This document shows, piece after piece, positions 27,513-35,933 of a stretch of DNA of 64,000 nt (position 1 is its first letter; each line of letters opens with the position of its first letter). Where the stretch lies: contig CAVONI010000008.1 in the NCBI GenBank assembly GCA_963697285.1, positions 1 through 64,000 on the forward strand, read 5' to 3'. Made by a program: the position numbers and the translations under genes. The notes under the pieces were generated by a model. It saw nothing but the letters and a program-made list of their open reading frames with translations. It had not been told where the DNA came from and made no database searches. This DNA is from JAEUQQ01 sp963697285. Its GTDB lineage: Bacteria; Acidobacteriota; Vicinamibacteria; Vicinamibacterales; JAFNAJ01.

Positions 27513-28325
27513 ATGCGACGCCGGGTCGAGTTGCCGACAGAGGTGGAGGAGTTCCGCGACGAACGCTGGTGCCGCGAGGCGACGCGACAGGTCGACAGCG
27601 CCTTCGACGCGGAGCGCTTCATCGGTCAGGTGGGCTTTGCGGCCTGCCTGGCCGATTCCCGTCGCCCGGGACCGTCGCTCTACGTGGCGGTCTGCGGCCG
27701 ACGCGACGCGGTGATGCCGCGCAACGTCCAGAAGGATCCCGAGGCGTCGCGCGCGTGGGTGTTGAAAGACGAGCTCATGCGGCGCGGCAAGGTCTACTAC
27801 GCCAAGCTCGCCCGCGGCAGGGCCATGTTCGTGGCGCCGCGCATGATCCCGTACTTCCACGCCGTCTGGGGAGTGCGTCGATCCGAGGAGAAGGAGCAAC
27901 TGGGGGCTGACGCGCAGGCGATCCTCCGCGTGCTCCGCAGCGAGTGGGAGATGAGCACGTCAGACCTGCGGGAGGCCTCGGGCGTGAGAGACCGCAAGGC
28001 CTTCGCCACTGGCATCGACGAGCTCCAGGCCGCGATGATCGTGGTTCCCGGCGAGGCCGCCTATATTCCGCGGTTCACGTACATCTGGACACTGGGCATC
28101 GGGCGCTTCCCCGATGCGCTGCGCCGGCGCGTGGGCCGGGAGACGGCCGTGCGCGAGATCGCCCGGTGCTTCCTGGCTGGAGCGGGCATGACGATTCCCG
28201 GGGAACTGGCGCGCGTGACCGGCCTGTCGCGGCCCGACGCCGGGCGTGGCAACCGCGCACTGGTCTACGAGGGCTACGCGACGATGCCTGCGCGGGGCGT
28301 GTATCGCCTGACAAGTCTCGTCTGA
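27513..28325 (+). CDS. Winged-helix protein, YcaQ/AlkZ-related
   Basis: 270 aa with no signal peptide. The order of elements resembles AlkZ-related proteins: an N-terminal DELMRRGKVYYAKL segment, then helix-turn-helix-like blocks AQAILRVLRSEWEMSTSDLR and MTIPGELARVTGLSRPDAGR, and conserved aromatic stretches such as YIPRFTYIW. AlkZ/YcaQ unhooks DNA crosslinks, but the catalytic QxQ motif of true AlkZ is not seen. I therefore assign only the fold family and possible DNA binding. The gene stands alone. Confidence 0.4.
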   Translation: MRRRVELPTEVEEFRDERWCREATRQVDSAFDAERFIGQVGFAACLADSRRPGPSLYVAVCGRRDAVMPRNVQKDPEASRAWVLKDELMRRGKVYYAKLARGRAMFVAPRMIPYFHAVWGVRRSEEKEQLGADAQAILRVLRSEWEMSTSDLREASGVRDRKAFATGIDELQAAMIVVPGEAAYIPRFTYIWTLGIGRFPDALRRRVGRETAVREIARCFLAGAGMTIPGELARVTGLSRPDAGRGNRALVYEGYATMPARGVYRLTSLV

Positions 28326-28470
28326 TCCACCGCGCCCCGCTCGCGTCACGCCACGCTGGCACGACAGCGACACCGTCCTCGGTTCACCTTGCAGGATCGC
28401 CATTGGGCCGCTGACAACTCCCATCCCGGTATTTGACGTGTTCCGACGCCCAAAGGTAGAGTGTGCGAAC

Positions 28471-28830
28471 TTGAGGCAATTCAAGGTGGCGCGTCTACGA
28501 GCCCTGATCGTGCTCGCACTGCTCCTCGGCAGTTCGCTGCCGTTCGGCAACGCTGCCCATTGCGCGTTCACCGATGACGCGAAGTGCCGGCACGCCGACG
28601 ACTACTCACCAGCCACGCCTCACTTCGAACCGACCGGGGCCTTGTCCCCGTTGAGCCACTGCGCCATCTGCCATCTTGCGAGAACGGCTGGCCACGCTCG
28701 GGTGGCGCAGGTCGTCATCGCTGACGTTCCCTTCCGCCAAGCCGATCTGCTGCCGCACGTTGCCTTGGCGCTGACCGATGTCGTCGGCACGCGGACGCGG
28801 CCTTCGCGCGCGCCGCCAGCCTCCGCCTGA
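28471..28830 (+). CDS. Small exported Cys/His protein (DUF2946-like)
   Basis: About 119 aa. A signal peptide (ALIVLALLLGSSLPFGNAAH) is followed by CAFTDDAKC and LSHCAICHLART. The CxxCH arrangement and size recall DUF2946 proteins, which occur beside metal-transport genes, and znuA/znuB-like genes lie 1.6 kb downstream. The start is uncertain: TTG at 28471 or GTG at 28486. The GTG at 28438 falls inside a possible -35 (TTGACG, 28433). Confidence 0.45.
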   Translation: MRQFKVARLRALIVLALLLGSSLPFGNAAHCAFTDDAKCRHADDYSPATPHFEPTGALSPLSHCAICHLARTAGHARVAQVVIADVPFRQADLLPHVALALTDVVGTRTRPSRAPPASA

Positions 28831-28860
28831 ACCGGCCACCAGGCCAGCCCCGGGCAGGCT

Positions 28861-28880
28861 TCGGCGTCGATTGACGCCGA
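28861..28880. terminator. Hairpin before the outer-membrane channel gene
   Basis: TCGGCGTC and GACGCCGA form a perfect 8-bp stem with loop GATT, 30 bases after the stop of the small Cys/His protein gene. No T tract follows. Confidence 0.4.
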
Positions 28881-29011
28881 CCACACCACATCACGCATTC
28901 AGATCTCACCGGCCGAGACATCGTCGCTGCGCCAGCCGCTGGAGCGATGAGCCGGGCCGGAGAGCCAGAGGCGATCCTCACGCAGTTCAGCGGAGGACGC
29001 AGGGGGCGTTC

Positions 29012-30415
29012 ATGGACGGCACACACACGTGCGCGCTGGTCGCGCTGGTCGTGACAGGCAGCCTGGCGTGGGCTCATCCCGCGGCGGCGCAGGGCCACGC
29101 CTCGCCCATCGCGTCGGCGCAGGCCGTGCCGGTCGTTCCAGCCACGCAGGCCGCACAGTCGGCACAAGGCGCGCAGCTCGCACGGTCGGCGCAGGCCACG
29201 CAAAGCACGCAGGCAGGGGACGTTCAGCAGGTCCGCGATGAACTGGACCGGTTGAAAAGGGAACTGGATGCGATGCGCGAAGCCTACGAGCAGCGCATCG
29301 CCCAACTCGAACAGCGCATCGGCGAACTGGCGCCCGCCGCGCCCGCCGAACCCGCAGCCGCCGAGCCTGTCATCGCTGCGCCGCAGCCTGTCACCACCGC
29401 GAACGTGGCGGGTGCGTCGAAGGGTTTCAACCCCGACACGTCGGTCATCACCAACTTCCTGGGCGCCGCCGGCCAGAACCCGATGAGCGACCAGCCGTCG
29501 CTGCAACTCGAAGAAGCCGAGGTGTCGATGCAGTCGGTCGTCGATCCGTACGGACGGGCCGACATCTACCTGGCCGTCGGCCCTGACGGCATCGAGATCG
29601 AGGAGGGATTCCTCACGTTCACGAGCCTGCCTGCCGGGCTGCTGCTGAAGGTCGGGAAGATGCGCGCGGATTTCGGCAAGGTGAACACCCTGCACACCCA
29701 CGCGATGCCCACCACCGACCGCCCGCTTGTCACCGACAACCTCGTGGGGGGCGAAGAAGGCCTCAGCGACAGCGGCTTCTCGCTGTCCAAGTTGCTGCCC
29801 AACAACTTCATGTATCTCGAGGCGACCGGGGAAGTCTTCAGCAGCCACTCGGCGGCCTTCTCCTCGTCTGAACGGTCGGAGTTGACGTACGTGGGGCGCG
29901 CCCGCGGTTATCGCGACCTCACGGAGGGCACGAATCTCGAGTTCGGCGGTTCGTTCGCGTTCGGTCCGGGCAACCTCGACACGGCCCCGGCGGAGTTGCT
30001 GCCCGAACCCGGAACTGCGCTCGACAAGCGACTCATCGGGTTCGATGCGTCGTTCCGCTATCGCCCGTTGCGGCGCGCGATCTACAAGCGCCTGAACCTG
30101 CGCACTGAACTGATCTGGAGCCGTCAGGATCTGCCCTCGGGATCGACCGCGGAGGCGTTCGGGTTCTACGGGCTCGGCGAATACCAGTTCGCCCGCCGCT
30201 GGTATGCCGGTGCGCGCATCGACCGGTCAGACCGCACCTTCGAGCCCGAGCTGACCGACACGGGCGGATCGGTGTTCCTGACGTTCTGGCCAAGCGAGTT
30301 CAGCCAGATTCGGGGCCAGTACCGCCACACGCGCTACGCCGAGGGTATCAAGGCGAACGAGTTCCTGTTCCAGTTCAATTTCGCGATCGGCGCCCACGGG
30401 GCGCACGTGTTCTAG
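29012..30415 (+). CDS. Outer-membrane beta-barrel channel with coiled-coil N-terminus
   Basis: 467 aa from the ATG at 29012. The signal peptide ends at PAAAQ. A low-complexity Ala/Gln stretch with repeated AQ-AT-Q units follows, then a coiled coil (VRDELDRLKRELDAMREAYE). The rest alternates polar and hydrophobic residues as in a porin barrel and ends in FQFNFAIGAHGAHVF, with a terminal Phe as outer-membrane proteins have. It ends 31 bp before the znuA-like gene on the same strand, so a role as the outer-membrane entry port for zinc or another divalent metal is inferred. Unlike its neighbours its frame is intact. Confidence 0.65.
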   Translation: MDGTHTCALVALVVTGSLAWAHPAAAQGHASPIASAQAVPVVPATQAAQSAQGAQLARSAQATQSTQAGDVQQVRDELDRLKRELDAMREAYEQRIAQLEQRIGELAPAAPAEPAAAEPVIAAPQPVTTANVAGASKGFNPDTSVITNFLGAAGQNPMSDQPSLQLEEAEVSMQSVVDPYGRADIYLAVGPDGIEIEEGFLTFTSLPAGLLLKVGKMRADFGKVNTLHTHAMPTTDRPLVTDNLVGGEEGLSDSGFSLSKLLPNNFMYLEATGEVFSSHSAAFSSSERSELTYVGRARGYRDLTEGTNLEFGGSFAFGPGNLDTAPAELLPEPGTALDKRLIGFDASFRYRPLRRAIYKRLNLRTELIWSRQDLPSGSTAEAFGFYGLGEYQFARRWYAGARIDRSDRTFEPELTDTGGSVFLTFWPSEFSQIRGQYRHTRYAEGIKANEFLFQFNFAIGAHGAHVF

Positions 30416-30446
30416 GCGCGCCACCCTCTTCGAAGGACAACAGGCC

Positions 30447-31380
30447 ATGCGTACAGTCAGTCGTCTCGTCACGCTCGCCCTCCTTGCCGTGGCCGCGCGT
30501 CCGCTTGCGGCCGGACCACTCAAGGTCGTGACCACGACCGAAGATCTCGCGTCGCTCGCGCGCGAGGTCGGTGGCGACAAGGTCGACGTCCTCGCCCTCG
30601 CGAAGGGCTACCAGGATCCGCATTTCGTCGATCCGAAGCCGAGCTTCATCCTCGCAGTGAGCCGCGCGGACCTGCTCATCGTCGTCGGCCGCGAGCTCGA
30701 GATCGGCTGGCTGCCGCCGCTCCATGACCAGCAGCCGCAACGCCAAGATCCAGGTCGGCGGCGACGGCTATCTCGATGCATCGGGCAACGTGAAGATTCT
30801 GGAAATCGCCGACCGGCCAGATCACGCGCGCGATGGGCGACGTGCATCCGCTCGGCAATCCGCACTACTGGCTCGATCCCGGCAACGGCCGGCTGATCGC
30901 ACAGGCCATCCGCGACAAGCTGAGCGCAACTCGACCCGGCCAACGCGGCGTACTTCGCGCAGCGCTACGCCGACTTCGACAAGCGGCTCGCCGCGGCCGA
31001 GAAGCGATGGGACGCGACGATGGCGCCGTACAAGGGCACGAAGCTCGTCACCTACCACCGCTCGTGGCCGAACTTCATGGAGCGCTTCGGCCTCGACGTC
31101 ATCGGATACGTCGAGCCGAAACCCGGCATTCCGCCGTCGCCGTCGCACACCCTCGAGCTGATCGACGAGATGAAGGCGCAGGGCGTCAAGCTCATCGTCG
31201 TCGAGCCGTACTTCGACTCTGAAGACGCCGCAGTCGATCGCCAACCAGGTGGGCGGCCACGTGCTGCGTGCTGGCGCCGTCGGTCGGCGGCACGAAGGAA
31301 GCGACCGACTACATCCAGCTGTTCGACTACAACGTCAGCACAGCTCGCCGGCAGCGCTCAAGCAGACCACCGGAAAGTAG
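30447..31380 (+). pseudogene. ZnuA-like metal-binding ABC protein, frame broken seven times
   Basis: If repaired it is about 308 aa. It has the signal peptide MRTVSRLVTLALLAVAARPLAA and family motifs LKVVTTTEDLASLAREVGG, the metal-site His in YQDPHFVDPKPS, a second His in GDVHPLGNPHYWLDPGN, a third in LVTYHRSWPNFMERFGLD, and SHTLELIDEMKAQGVKLI. Frame changes lie near 30722, 30819, 30926, 31220, 31267, 31342 and 31350. Each is repaired by removing one base, with no internal stop in the repaired frame. The product would capture Zn or Mn in the periplasm. As written it could not be translated whole. See the finding on +1 breaks. Confidence 0.7.
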
Positions 31381-31386
31381 GGCGAC

Positions 31387-32222
31387 GTGGACCTCGGACA
31401 TCCTGCAGTTCCTCGCGCCGGCGATCGTCGCCAGCGCTGATCATCGCGGGCATCCACGCGTACCTCGGCCTGCACGTCGTCGAGCGCGGCGTCATCTTCG
31501 TGGATCTCTCGCTCGCGCAGATCGCGTCGCTCGGCGCGGCCATCGCCGTCTGGCAGGGCTACGACGCCGCACGATCCCGCCATCTACTGGATGAGCCTGG
31601 CGTTCACGCTCATCGGCGCGCTCATCTTCGCGATGGTCAAGGGACACGAGGCGCACATCCCGCAGGAAGCCATCATCGGCATCTCGTACGCCGTGGCCTC
31701 GGCGGCGGTGATCCTGACGATGAGCAAGGCGACCGGTGAAGCCGAACACCTGCAGAGACATGCTGGTCGGCAACATCCTGTCGGTGCAGTGGCCCGAAGT
31801 CTGGCTGACCGCGCGCGATCTACCTGGCGATCGGCGTGTTCCACTTCGTCTTCCGCAAGCGGTTCCTCGAGATCTCGATCGACACCGAACGCGGCCGCCG
31901 CGCGCGGCGTCGTCCGTGCGCTTCTGGGATTTCCTCTTCTACGCGTCGTTCGGCCTCGTGGTGACGCGGTCGGTCGCGATCGCCGGCGTGCTGCTGGTGT
32001 TCTGCTATCTGATCGTGCCGTCGGTCGGCGGCATGCTGTTCTCGGCGCGCATCGGCCCCCGGCTGGCGATCGGCTGGGTGATGGGCATGCTCGTGTCGAT
32101 GCTCGGCATGTACTTCTCGGTGCTGTTCGATCTGCCGACCGGCGCCGACGATCGTCTGCACGTTCGGACTCGTGTTGGTGGTGATGGCGCTGGTGCGGCC
32201 GCTCATCGTCAGGAAGGCTTGA
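31387..32222 (+). pseudogene. ZnuB-like metal ABC permease, frame broken seven times
   Basis: The repaired product has LGLHVVERGVIFVDLSLAQIA, SLGAAIAVWQGYD, AHIPQEAIIGISYAVASAA, LVGNILSVQWPEVW, GLVVTRSVAIAGVLLVFCYL and VPSVGGMLFSA. This is the multi-helix ABC-3 permease of the Zn/Mn family. Breaks lie near 31437, 31570, 31754, 31814, 31890, 31911 and 32148, each corrected by removing one base. The start is unclear: no ATG fits, and the reading WTSDILQFLAPA begins at 31388. No ATPase (ZnuC) gene lies with it, so the ATPase must be elsewhere or lost. Confidence 0.65.
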
Positions 32223-32230
32223 CGACACAC

Positions 32231-32785
32231 ATGAACACCTACCGCATTGCCGTGCTGGTGGGCAGCCTCCGGCGCGATTCGCACAATCGTCGGCTCGCGT
32301 CGGTTCTGGGCACGCTGGCACCGCCGCAGTTCGCGCTCGACCAGGTCCGCATCGATGACCTGCCGCTCTACAACCAGGATGACGACGCCGCGCCGGCCGC
32401 GTCGGTCAGGCGTCTCAAGGCCGAGGTCGCCGCAGCACAGGGCGTGATCTTCGTCACGCCCGAGTACAACCGGTCGATTCCGGGTGTGCTCAAGAACGCG
32501 ATCGACCACGGCTCGCGCCCCTACGGACAGAACGTGTGGGCCGGAAAACCTGCCGGCGTCATCGGAGCGTCTCCTGGACAGGTCGGCACGGCAATCGCGC
32601 AGCAGCACCTGCGCACCATCCTCGCGCACGTCGACATGCCGACGATGGGACAACCCGAGGCCTTCATCCAGGTCAAGCCTGACCTCTTCGACGAGGCCGG
32701 CAACATCGGCAACGACCGCAGCAGGAAGTTCCTGCAGGGGTGGATGGATCGCTACGTGGCGTGGGTCATCGCGCACGTGGTGTAG
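32231..32785 (+). CDS. NADPH-dependent FMN reductase
   Basis: 184 aa, flavodoxin-like. The FMN-phosphate loop is GSLRRDSHNRRLA and the signature is FVTPEYNRSIPGVLKNAIDH. PAGVIGASPGQVGTAIAQQHLR is typical of the ChrR/SsuE-like reductase family. It reduces FMN, quinones or related electrophiles in the cytoplasm using NAD(P)H. It starts 8 bp after the permease gene and may be co-transcribed; no metal function is implied. Confidence 0.85.
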   Translation: MNTYRIAVLVGSLRRDSHNRRLASVLGTLAPPQFALDQVRIDDLPLYNQDDDAAPAASVRRLKAEVAAAQGVIFVTPEYNRSIPGVLKNAIDHGSRPYGQNVWAGKPAGVIGASPGQVGTAIAQQHLRTILAHVDMPTMGQPEAFIQVKPDLFDEAGNIGNDRSRKFLQGWMDRYVAWVIAHVV

Positions 32786-32848
32786 GACCCGCCAACCGGC
32801 AGCGCCTGTCCGCAGATGCAATGGTTGATTTGGATGAGGCGCGGTAAT

Positions 32849-32866
32849 ACTCTTACCGGTAAGAGT
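32849..32866. promoter_or_regulatory. 18-bp perfect palindrome, predicted operator of the AbrB-VapC pair
   Basis: ACTCTTACCGGTAAGAGT is a perfect two-fold palindrome ending 5 bases before the antitoxin ATG. It overlaps the end of a possible -10 (TAATAC, 32845-32850). AbrB/VapB-type antitoxins bind such sites to repress their own operon. Confidence 0.7.
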
Positions 32867-32871
32867 TGAAC

Positions 32872-33108
32872 ATGACGCTGACATCCAAGGGACAGGTCAC
32901 GATTCCACAGGAGATCCGCCACCGGCTCGGGCTCCGGCCGGGCACGCGCGTGGTCTTCGACGTCGTGGGCGACAGCGTCCGAATCAGGCGCGCCCCACAG
33001 CAGACGACCGGCGATGCGATCGTGGCCCATCTGCGAGCGGCTGCGGGGCGATCACCGGGGCCAAGGCTGTCGACCGATCAGATTCTCGCGCTCACGCGCG
33101 GCGAGTGA
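32872..33108 (+). CDS. AbrB/MazE-fold antitoxin (VapB-like)
   Basis: 78 aa from the ATG at 32872. MTLTSKGQVTIPQEIRHRLG, followed by LRPGTRVVFDVVGDSVRIRR, is a complete swapped-hairpin AbrB DNA-binding domain. The C-terminal tail (STDQILALTRGE) is the usual toxin-binding segment. It would neutralise the PIN toxin encoded one base downstream and repress the operon through the palindrome just upstream. Confidence 0.85.
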   Translation: MTLTSKGQVTIPQEIRHRLGLRPGTRVVFDVVGDSVRIRRAPQQTTGDAIVAHLRAAAGRSPGPRLSTDQILALTRGE

Positions 33109-33109
33109 C

Positions 33110-33517
33110 ATGCACGCGACCACCCTCGTCGACAGCAACGTCATCCTCGACATCGTGACGGCGGACCCCGAGTGGATGGACTGGTCGGCGGCGGCGCTGG
33201 CGGCGCAGGCCAACGTCGCAGCGCTGGCCATCAATCCGATCATCTACGCCGAGGTGGCCGCGCGCTTCGCGAGGATCGAGGACCTCGAGGAGGCGCTGCC
33301 GGGTGCCTACTACCAGCGGCGGCCGTTACCGTGGGAGTCCGCGTACCTGGCTGGACAGTGTTACGTGAAGTACCGACAACGTGGAGGGGTGCGGCGCTCA
33401 CCACTGCCTGACTTCTACATCGGGGCTCACGCCGCCGTGGAGGGGCTGACGTTGCTGACGCGCGACGCGCGACGGTACAGCACCTACTTCCCCAAGCTCC
33501 GCATCATCGCACCTTGA
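33110..33517 (+). CDS. PIN-domain toxin (VapC-like)
   Basis: 135 aa, starting 1 bp after the antitoxin stop. PIN acidic residues are Asp8 in LVDSNVILD, Glu48 in YAEVA, Asp near LPDFYIGAHA and Asp in LLTRDARRY. These four make the Mg-dependent RNase site. VapC toxins cleave tRNA or rRNA and arrest growth when free of antitoxin. The target is not predictable. Confidence 0.85.
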   Translation: MHATTLVDSNVILDIVTADPEWMDWSAAALAAQANVAALAINPIIYAEVAARFARIEDLEEALPGAYYQRRPLPWESAYLAGQCYVKYRQRGGVRRSPLPDFYIGAHAAVEGLTLLTRDARRYSTYFPKLRIIAP

Positions 33518-33557
33518 AGCGACCGACCTAGCAGGCACCCGGCCCGCGTCCTGGCGC

Positions 33558-33740
33558 TCAAGTGAACCGGGGCGCAGCGGTGGTACGTCCCTTCGATCCG
33601 GCCGTGGCCATGCCGAAGGTGGAATACAGCTTGTCGAGTTCCAGCGAGTCGCACTGCGGGCAGGGGGGCGTGCGGCTGCCTGTCACAAGGGTTTCGAAGC
33701 GGTGGCCGCATGCGCGGCAGTTGAATTCGTAGAGAGGCAT
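33558..33740 (-). CDS. FmdB-family zinc-ribbon protein
   Basis: 60 aa from the ATG at 33740. MPLYEFNCRACGHRFETLV and PPCPQCDSLELDKLYSTFG form the two CxxC knuckles of the FmdB regulatory domain, with the usual C-terminal basic tail. Such proteins are small cytoplasmic zinc-ribbon proteins of unclear function. It is convergent with the PIN toxin gene. Confidence 0.85.
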   Translation of the reverse strand: MPLYEFNCRACGHRFETLVTGSRTPPCPQCDSLELDKLYSTFGMATAGSKGRTTAAPRFT

Positions 33741-33850
33741 GACATCCACAGATGCGGAAACACGCATCCTGGTTACACCTCGACAGCGGCGAGGTCGGCC
33801 CGCCGGGCGGGCTCGGGCGCGGGCACGTCGGGTAACCTGTCCACTCGCCC

Positions 33851-34954
33851 ATGCCTCGCCCCCGCCCCACGCCCGACGCAAACGCCGCCATCGCCGACCT
33901 GCTCCGTGCACTCGCCTCGAAGGAAGCGGCACCGGTGCTCAAGGCCACGTACGCGCGCGCCGCCACCGTGGTGGACGCGCTCGGTGCACCGCTTGCGACC
34001 CTCCTGAAGCCTGACGGCACGTTCACTCCCACGGATGGGATCGGCACCGCCGCGGCGCGCGTCATCGTCGAAGTGTTGCGGACCGGCAGTTCTCCGACCG
34101 TCGAAAGAGCCGTTGCCCGCAGCCGTCCCCGGGCACGAGTCCCGGCGCACCCCACCCCACGCGACACGTTCCTCGACGAAGCTGCGGTCGCGGCAGCGCT
34201 TGCCGACCCCGCACTCGGTGGCCCGACCCTCGCCGACTATCGCGGCGACCTGCAGATGCACTCCACCTACAGCGACGGCCGGCAGCCGCTCGAGGCGATC
34301 GTCACCACGGGAATCGCACGAGGCTACGAGTACGCCGCGGTCACGGACCATGCGTACGGCCTGCCTGTCGCACGCGGCGTGTCGATGGCGCGCCTCTCCG
34401 ACCAGCACCGCGAAATCGACAGGCTGAACGAACGCCACGCGGGACGTTTCAGGATCATCAAGGGCATCGAGGCCAACATCCGTGCCGACGGCACGATCGA
34501 CATGGCGCCTTCGGAGCTGCGGCTCCTCGAACTCGTGGTCGCAGCGCCGCATTCGGCGCTCCGGTCTGACCACGACCAGACGCCGCGTTTCGTCGCGGCG
34601 GTGCGCGCGCCGGGGGTGCACATCCTGGGACATCCACGGGGACGCAAGCGCGGCGTGAGGACTGGCGTCAGCGTTGACTGGGATCGCGTGTTCGAGGCGG
34701 CGGCGCGTTCGACGGTGGCCATCGAGATCGACGGGGATCCGCGCCGCCAGGACATCGATCACGTGCTGGCACGGCGGGCGCTGGACGCAGGCTGCCTCTT
34801 CGCACTCGACAGCGATGCGCACGCCACCGGGGAATGGGTCTTTGCCGAGACGGCGATTGCCCACGCGCGCCTCGCCCGGATCCCGCCCGAGCGGATCATC
34901 AACTGCTGGCCGCTTCCGTTCCTGCTGGAGTGGGCCGCAGGCCTGCGACGCTGA
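33851..34954 (+). CDS. PHP-domain phosphoesterase, PolX-tail type
   Basis: 367 aa. Residues 1-95 are a helical region similar to the helix-hairpin-helix part of PolX (DGIGTAAARVI). The PHP domain begins at DLQMHSTYSDG, with further metal ligands in VTDHAYGL, IKGIEANI, VVAAPHS, LGHPRG and DSDAHAT. The Pol-beta catalytic palm that precedes PHP in full PolX is missing, so this is a PHP hydrolase rather than a polymerase. A TAACCT box ends 12 bases before the ATG, a possible near-leaderless promoter. It may act in DNA repair as a 3'-end phosphoesterase, which is inference. Confidence 0.75.
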   Translation: MPRPRPTPDANAAIADLLRALASKEAAPVLKATYARAATVVDALGAPLATLLKPDGTFTPTDGIGTAAARVIVEVLRTGSSPTVERAVARSRPRARVPAHPTPRDTFLDEAAVAAALADPALGGPTLADYRGDLQMHSTYSDGRQPLEAIVTTGIARGYEYAAVTDHAYGLPVARGVSMARLSDQHREIDRLNERHAGRFRIIKGIEANIRADGTIDMAPSELRLLELVVAAPHSALRSDHDQTPRFVAAVRAPGVHILGHPRGRKRGVRTGVSVDWDRVFEAAARSTVAIEIDGDPRRQDIDHVLARRALDAGCLFALDSDAHATGEWVFAETAIAHARLARIPPERIINCWPLPFLLEWAAGLRR

Positions 34955-35015
34955 CGCGCGATCAACTGGATCGCGCGCCACCTCGTGCCACGAGTCACGC
35001 GCCACCTCCACCGGG

Positions 35016-35044
35016 TTGACAGCCGATGTCACGCTCCGTAGGCT
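35016..35044 (+). promoter_or_regulatory. Consensus promoter giving a leaderless dehalogenase transcript
   Basis: TTGACA (35016-35021), a 17-base spacer and TAGGCT (35039-35044) end 6 bases before the ATG at 35051. The predicted transcription start is at the A of the ATG. No ribosome site is present. Confidence 0.65.
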
Positions 35045-35050
35045 CCCCGG

Positions 35051-35932
35051 ATGCTCCGCGAATCGATCCTGGTGGAGAGCAGTGACGGCCCCCTGCGGCT
35101 GGCCGTGCGGCGGAGTCCTGCGGGCCGGACTCCGCTCCTGCTCCTGCACGGGCACCCGCAGACGGGGGCCATCTGGGATCGCGTGAGCGAACGGCTGGCC
35201 GCGACGTTCACGCTGGTGGCACCGGACCTCCGTGGCTACGGCGACTCCGACAAGCCGCGCGGCACGCACGATCACGCGAACTACTCGAAACGCACGATGG
35301 CGCACGACGTCGTCGCGCTCATGCAGCACCTCGGGTACGAACAGTGGCTGGTCGTCGGCCACGATCGCGGCGGGCGCGTGGCGCACCGCATGGCCGCCGA
35401 TCACCCGTCGTGCGTGACGCGGCTGGTTGTGCTCGACATTGCGCCGACACTCGCGATGTACGAGCAGACCACCGAGGCGTTCGCCCGTGCGTACTGGCAC
35501 TGGTTCTTCCTCATCCAGCCCTGCCCGCTGCCCGAGTCTCTCATCGGCGCGCAAGGCGCGTACTACGTCCGCTCGATGCTCGCCAGCAGGCACGCCGGCC
35601 TCGCGCCGTTTGCACCAGAGGCACTGGCAGAGTACGAGCGGTGCGGGTCGGATCCTGCGACCATTCACGGCATCTGCGAAGACTACCGCGCCGCCGCCAC
35701 GATCGACCTCGAGCACGACCGCGCCGATCGCGCGTCGGGGCGTCGCCTGACGATGCCGGTGCTGGCCCTGTGGGGCGCGCACGGTGTTGCGGGCCGGTGC
35801 TTCGACGTCCTGGCCGAATGGCGGAGGGTCGCAGCGCAGGTCAGCGGGCATGCGCTCGACTGCGGCCACTACATCCCCGAAGAAGCGCCCGACGCCCTTG
35901 TCGAGGCGCTCGAACCCTTCCTGGAGTCATGA
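35051..35932 (+). CDS. Haloacetate (fluoroacetate) dehalogenase-like alpha/beta hydrolase
   Basis: 293 aa. Motifs match fluoroacetate dehalogenase: LLHGHPQTGAIWD for the oxyanion site, LRGYGDSDKP, and the Asp nucleophile with its carboxylate-binding Arg in VVGHDRGGRVAHRMA. The halide-pocket His-Trp is in AYWHWFFLIQPCPLPE and the general base His in ALDCGHYIPEEAP. The Asp rather than Ser nucleophile separates it from esterases. Epoxide hydrolases share the fold but lack the HWFF-QP-PLPE segment. It is cytoplasmic, and the next gene begins 1 bp after its stop, so the two are probably co-transcribed. Confidence 0.75.
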   Translation: MLRESILVESSDGPLRLAVRRSPAGRTPLLLLHGHPQTGAIWDRVSERLAATFTLVAPDLRGYGDSDKPRGTHDHANYSKRTMAHDVVALMQHLGYEQWLVVGHDRGGRVAHRMAADHPSCVTRLVVLDIAPTLAMYEQTTEAFARAYWHWFFLIQPCPLPESLIGAQGAYYVRSMLASRHAGLAPFAPEALAEYERCGSDPATIHGICEDYRAAATIDLEHDRADRASGRRLTMPVLALWGAHGVAGRCFDVLAEWRRVAAQVSGHALDCGHYIPEEAPDALVEALEPFLES

Positions 35933-35933
35933 C

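Noticed and set aside
29012..30415. The outer-membrane protein as a proven zinc porin
   Set aside because: Only adjacency to znuA suggests zinc; no metal-binding motif is visible in the barrel.
30447..32222. znuA and znuB as ordinary decayed pseudogenes
   Set aside because: Decay should give deletions, stops and substitutions; only single-base insertions are present.
33773..35869. A 698-codon minus-strand frame opposite the PHP and dehalogenase genes
   Set aside because: No motif, and it runs across two convincing genes and the leaderless promoter.
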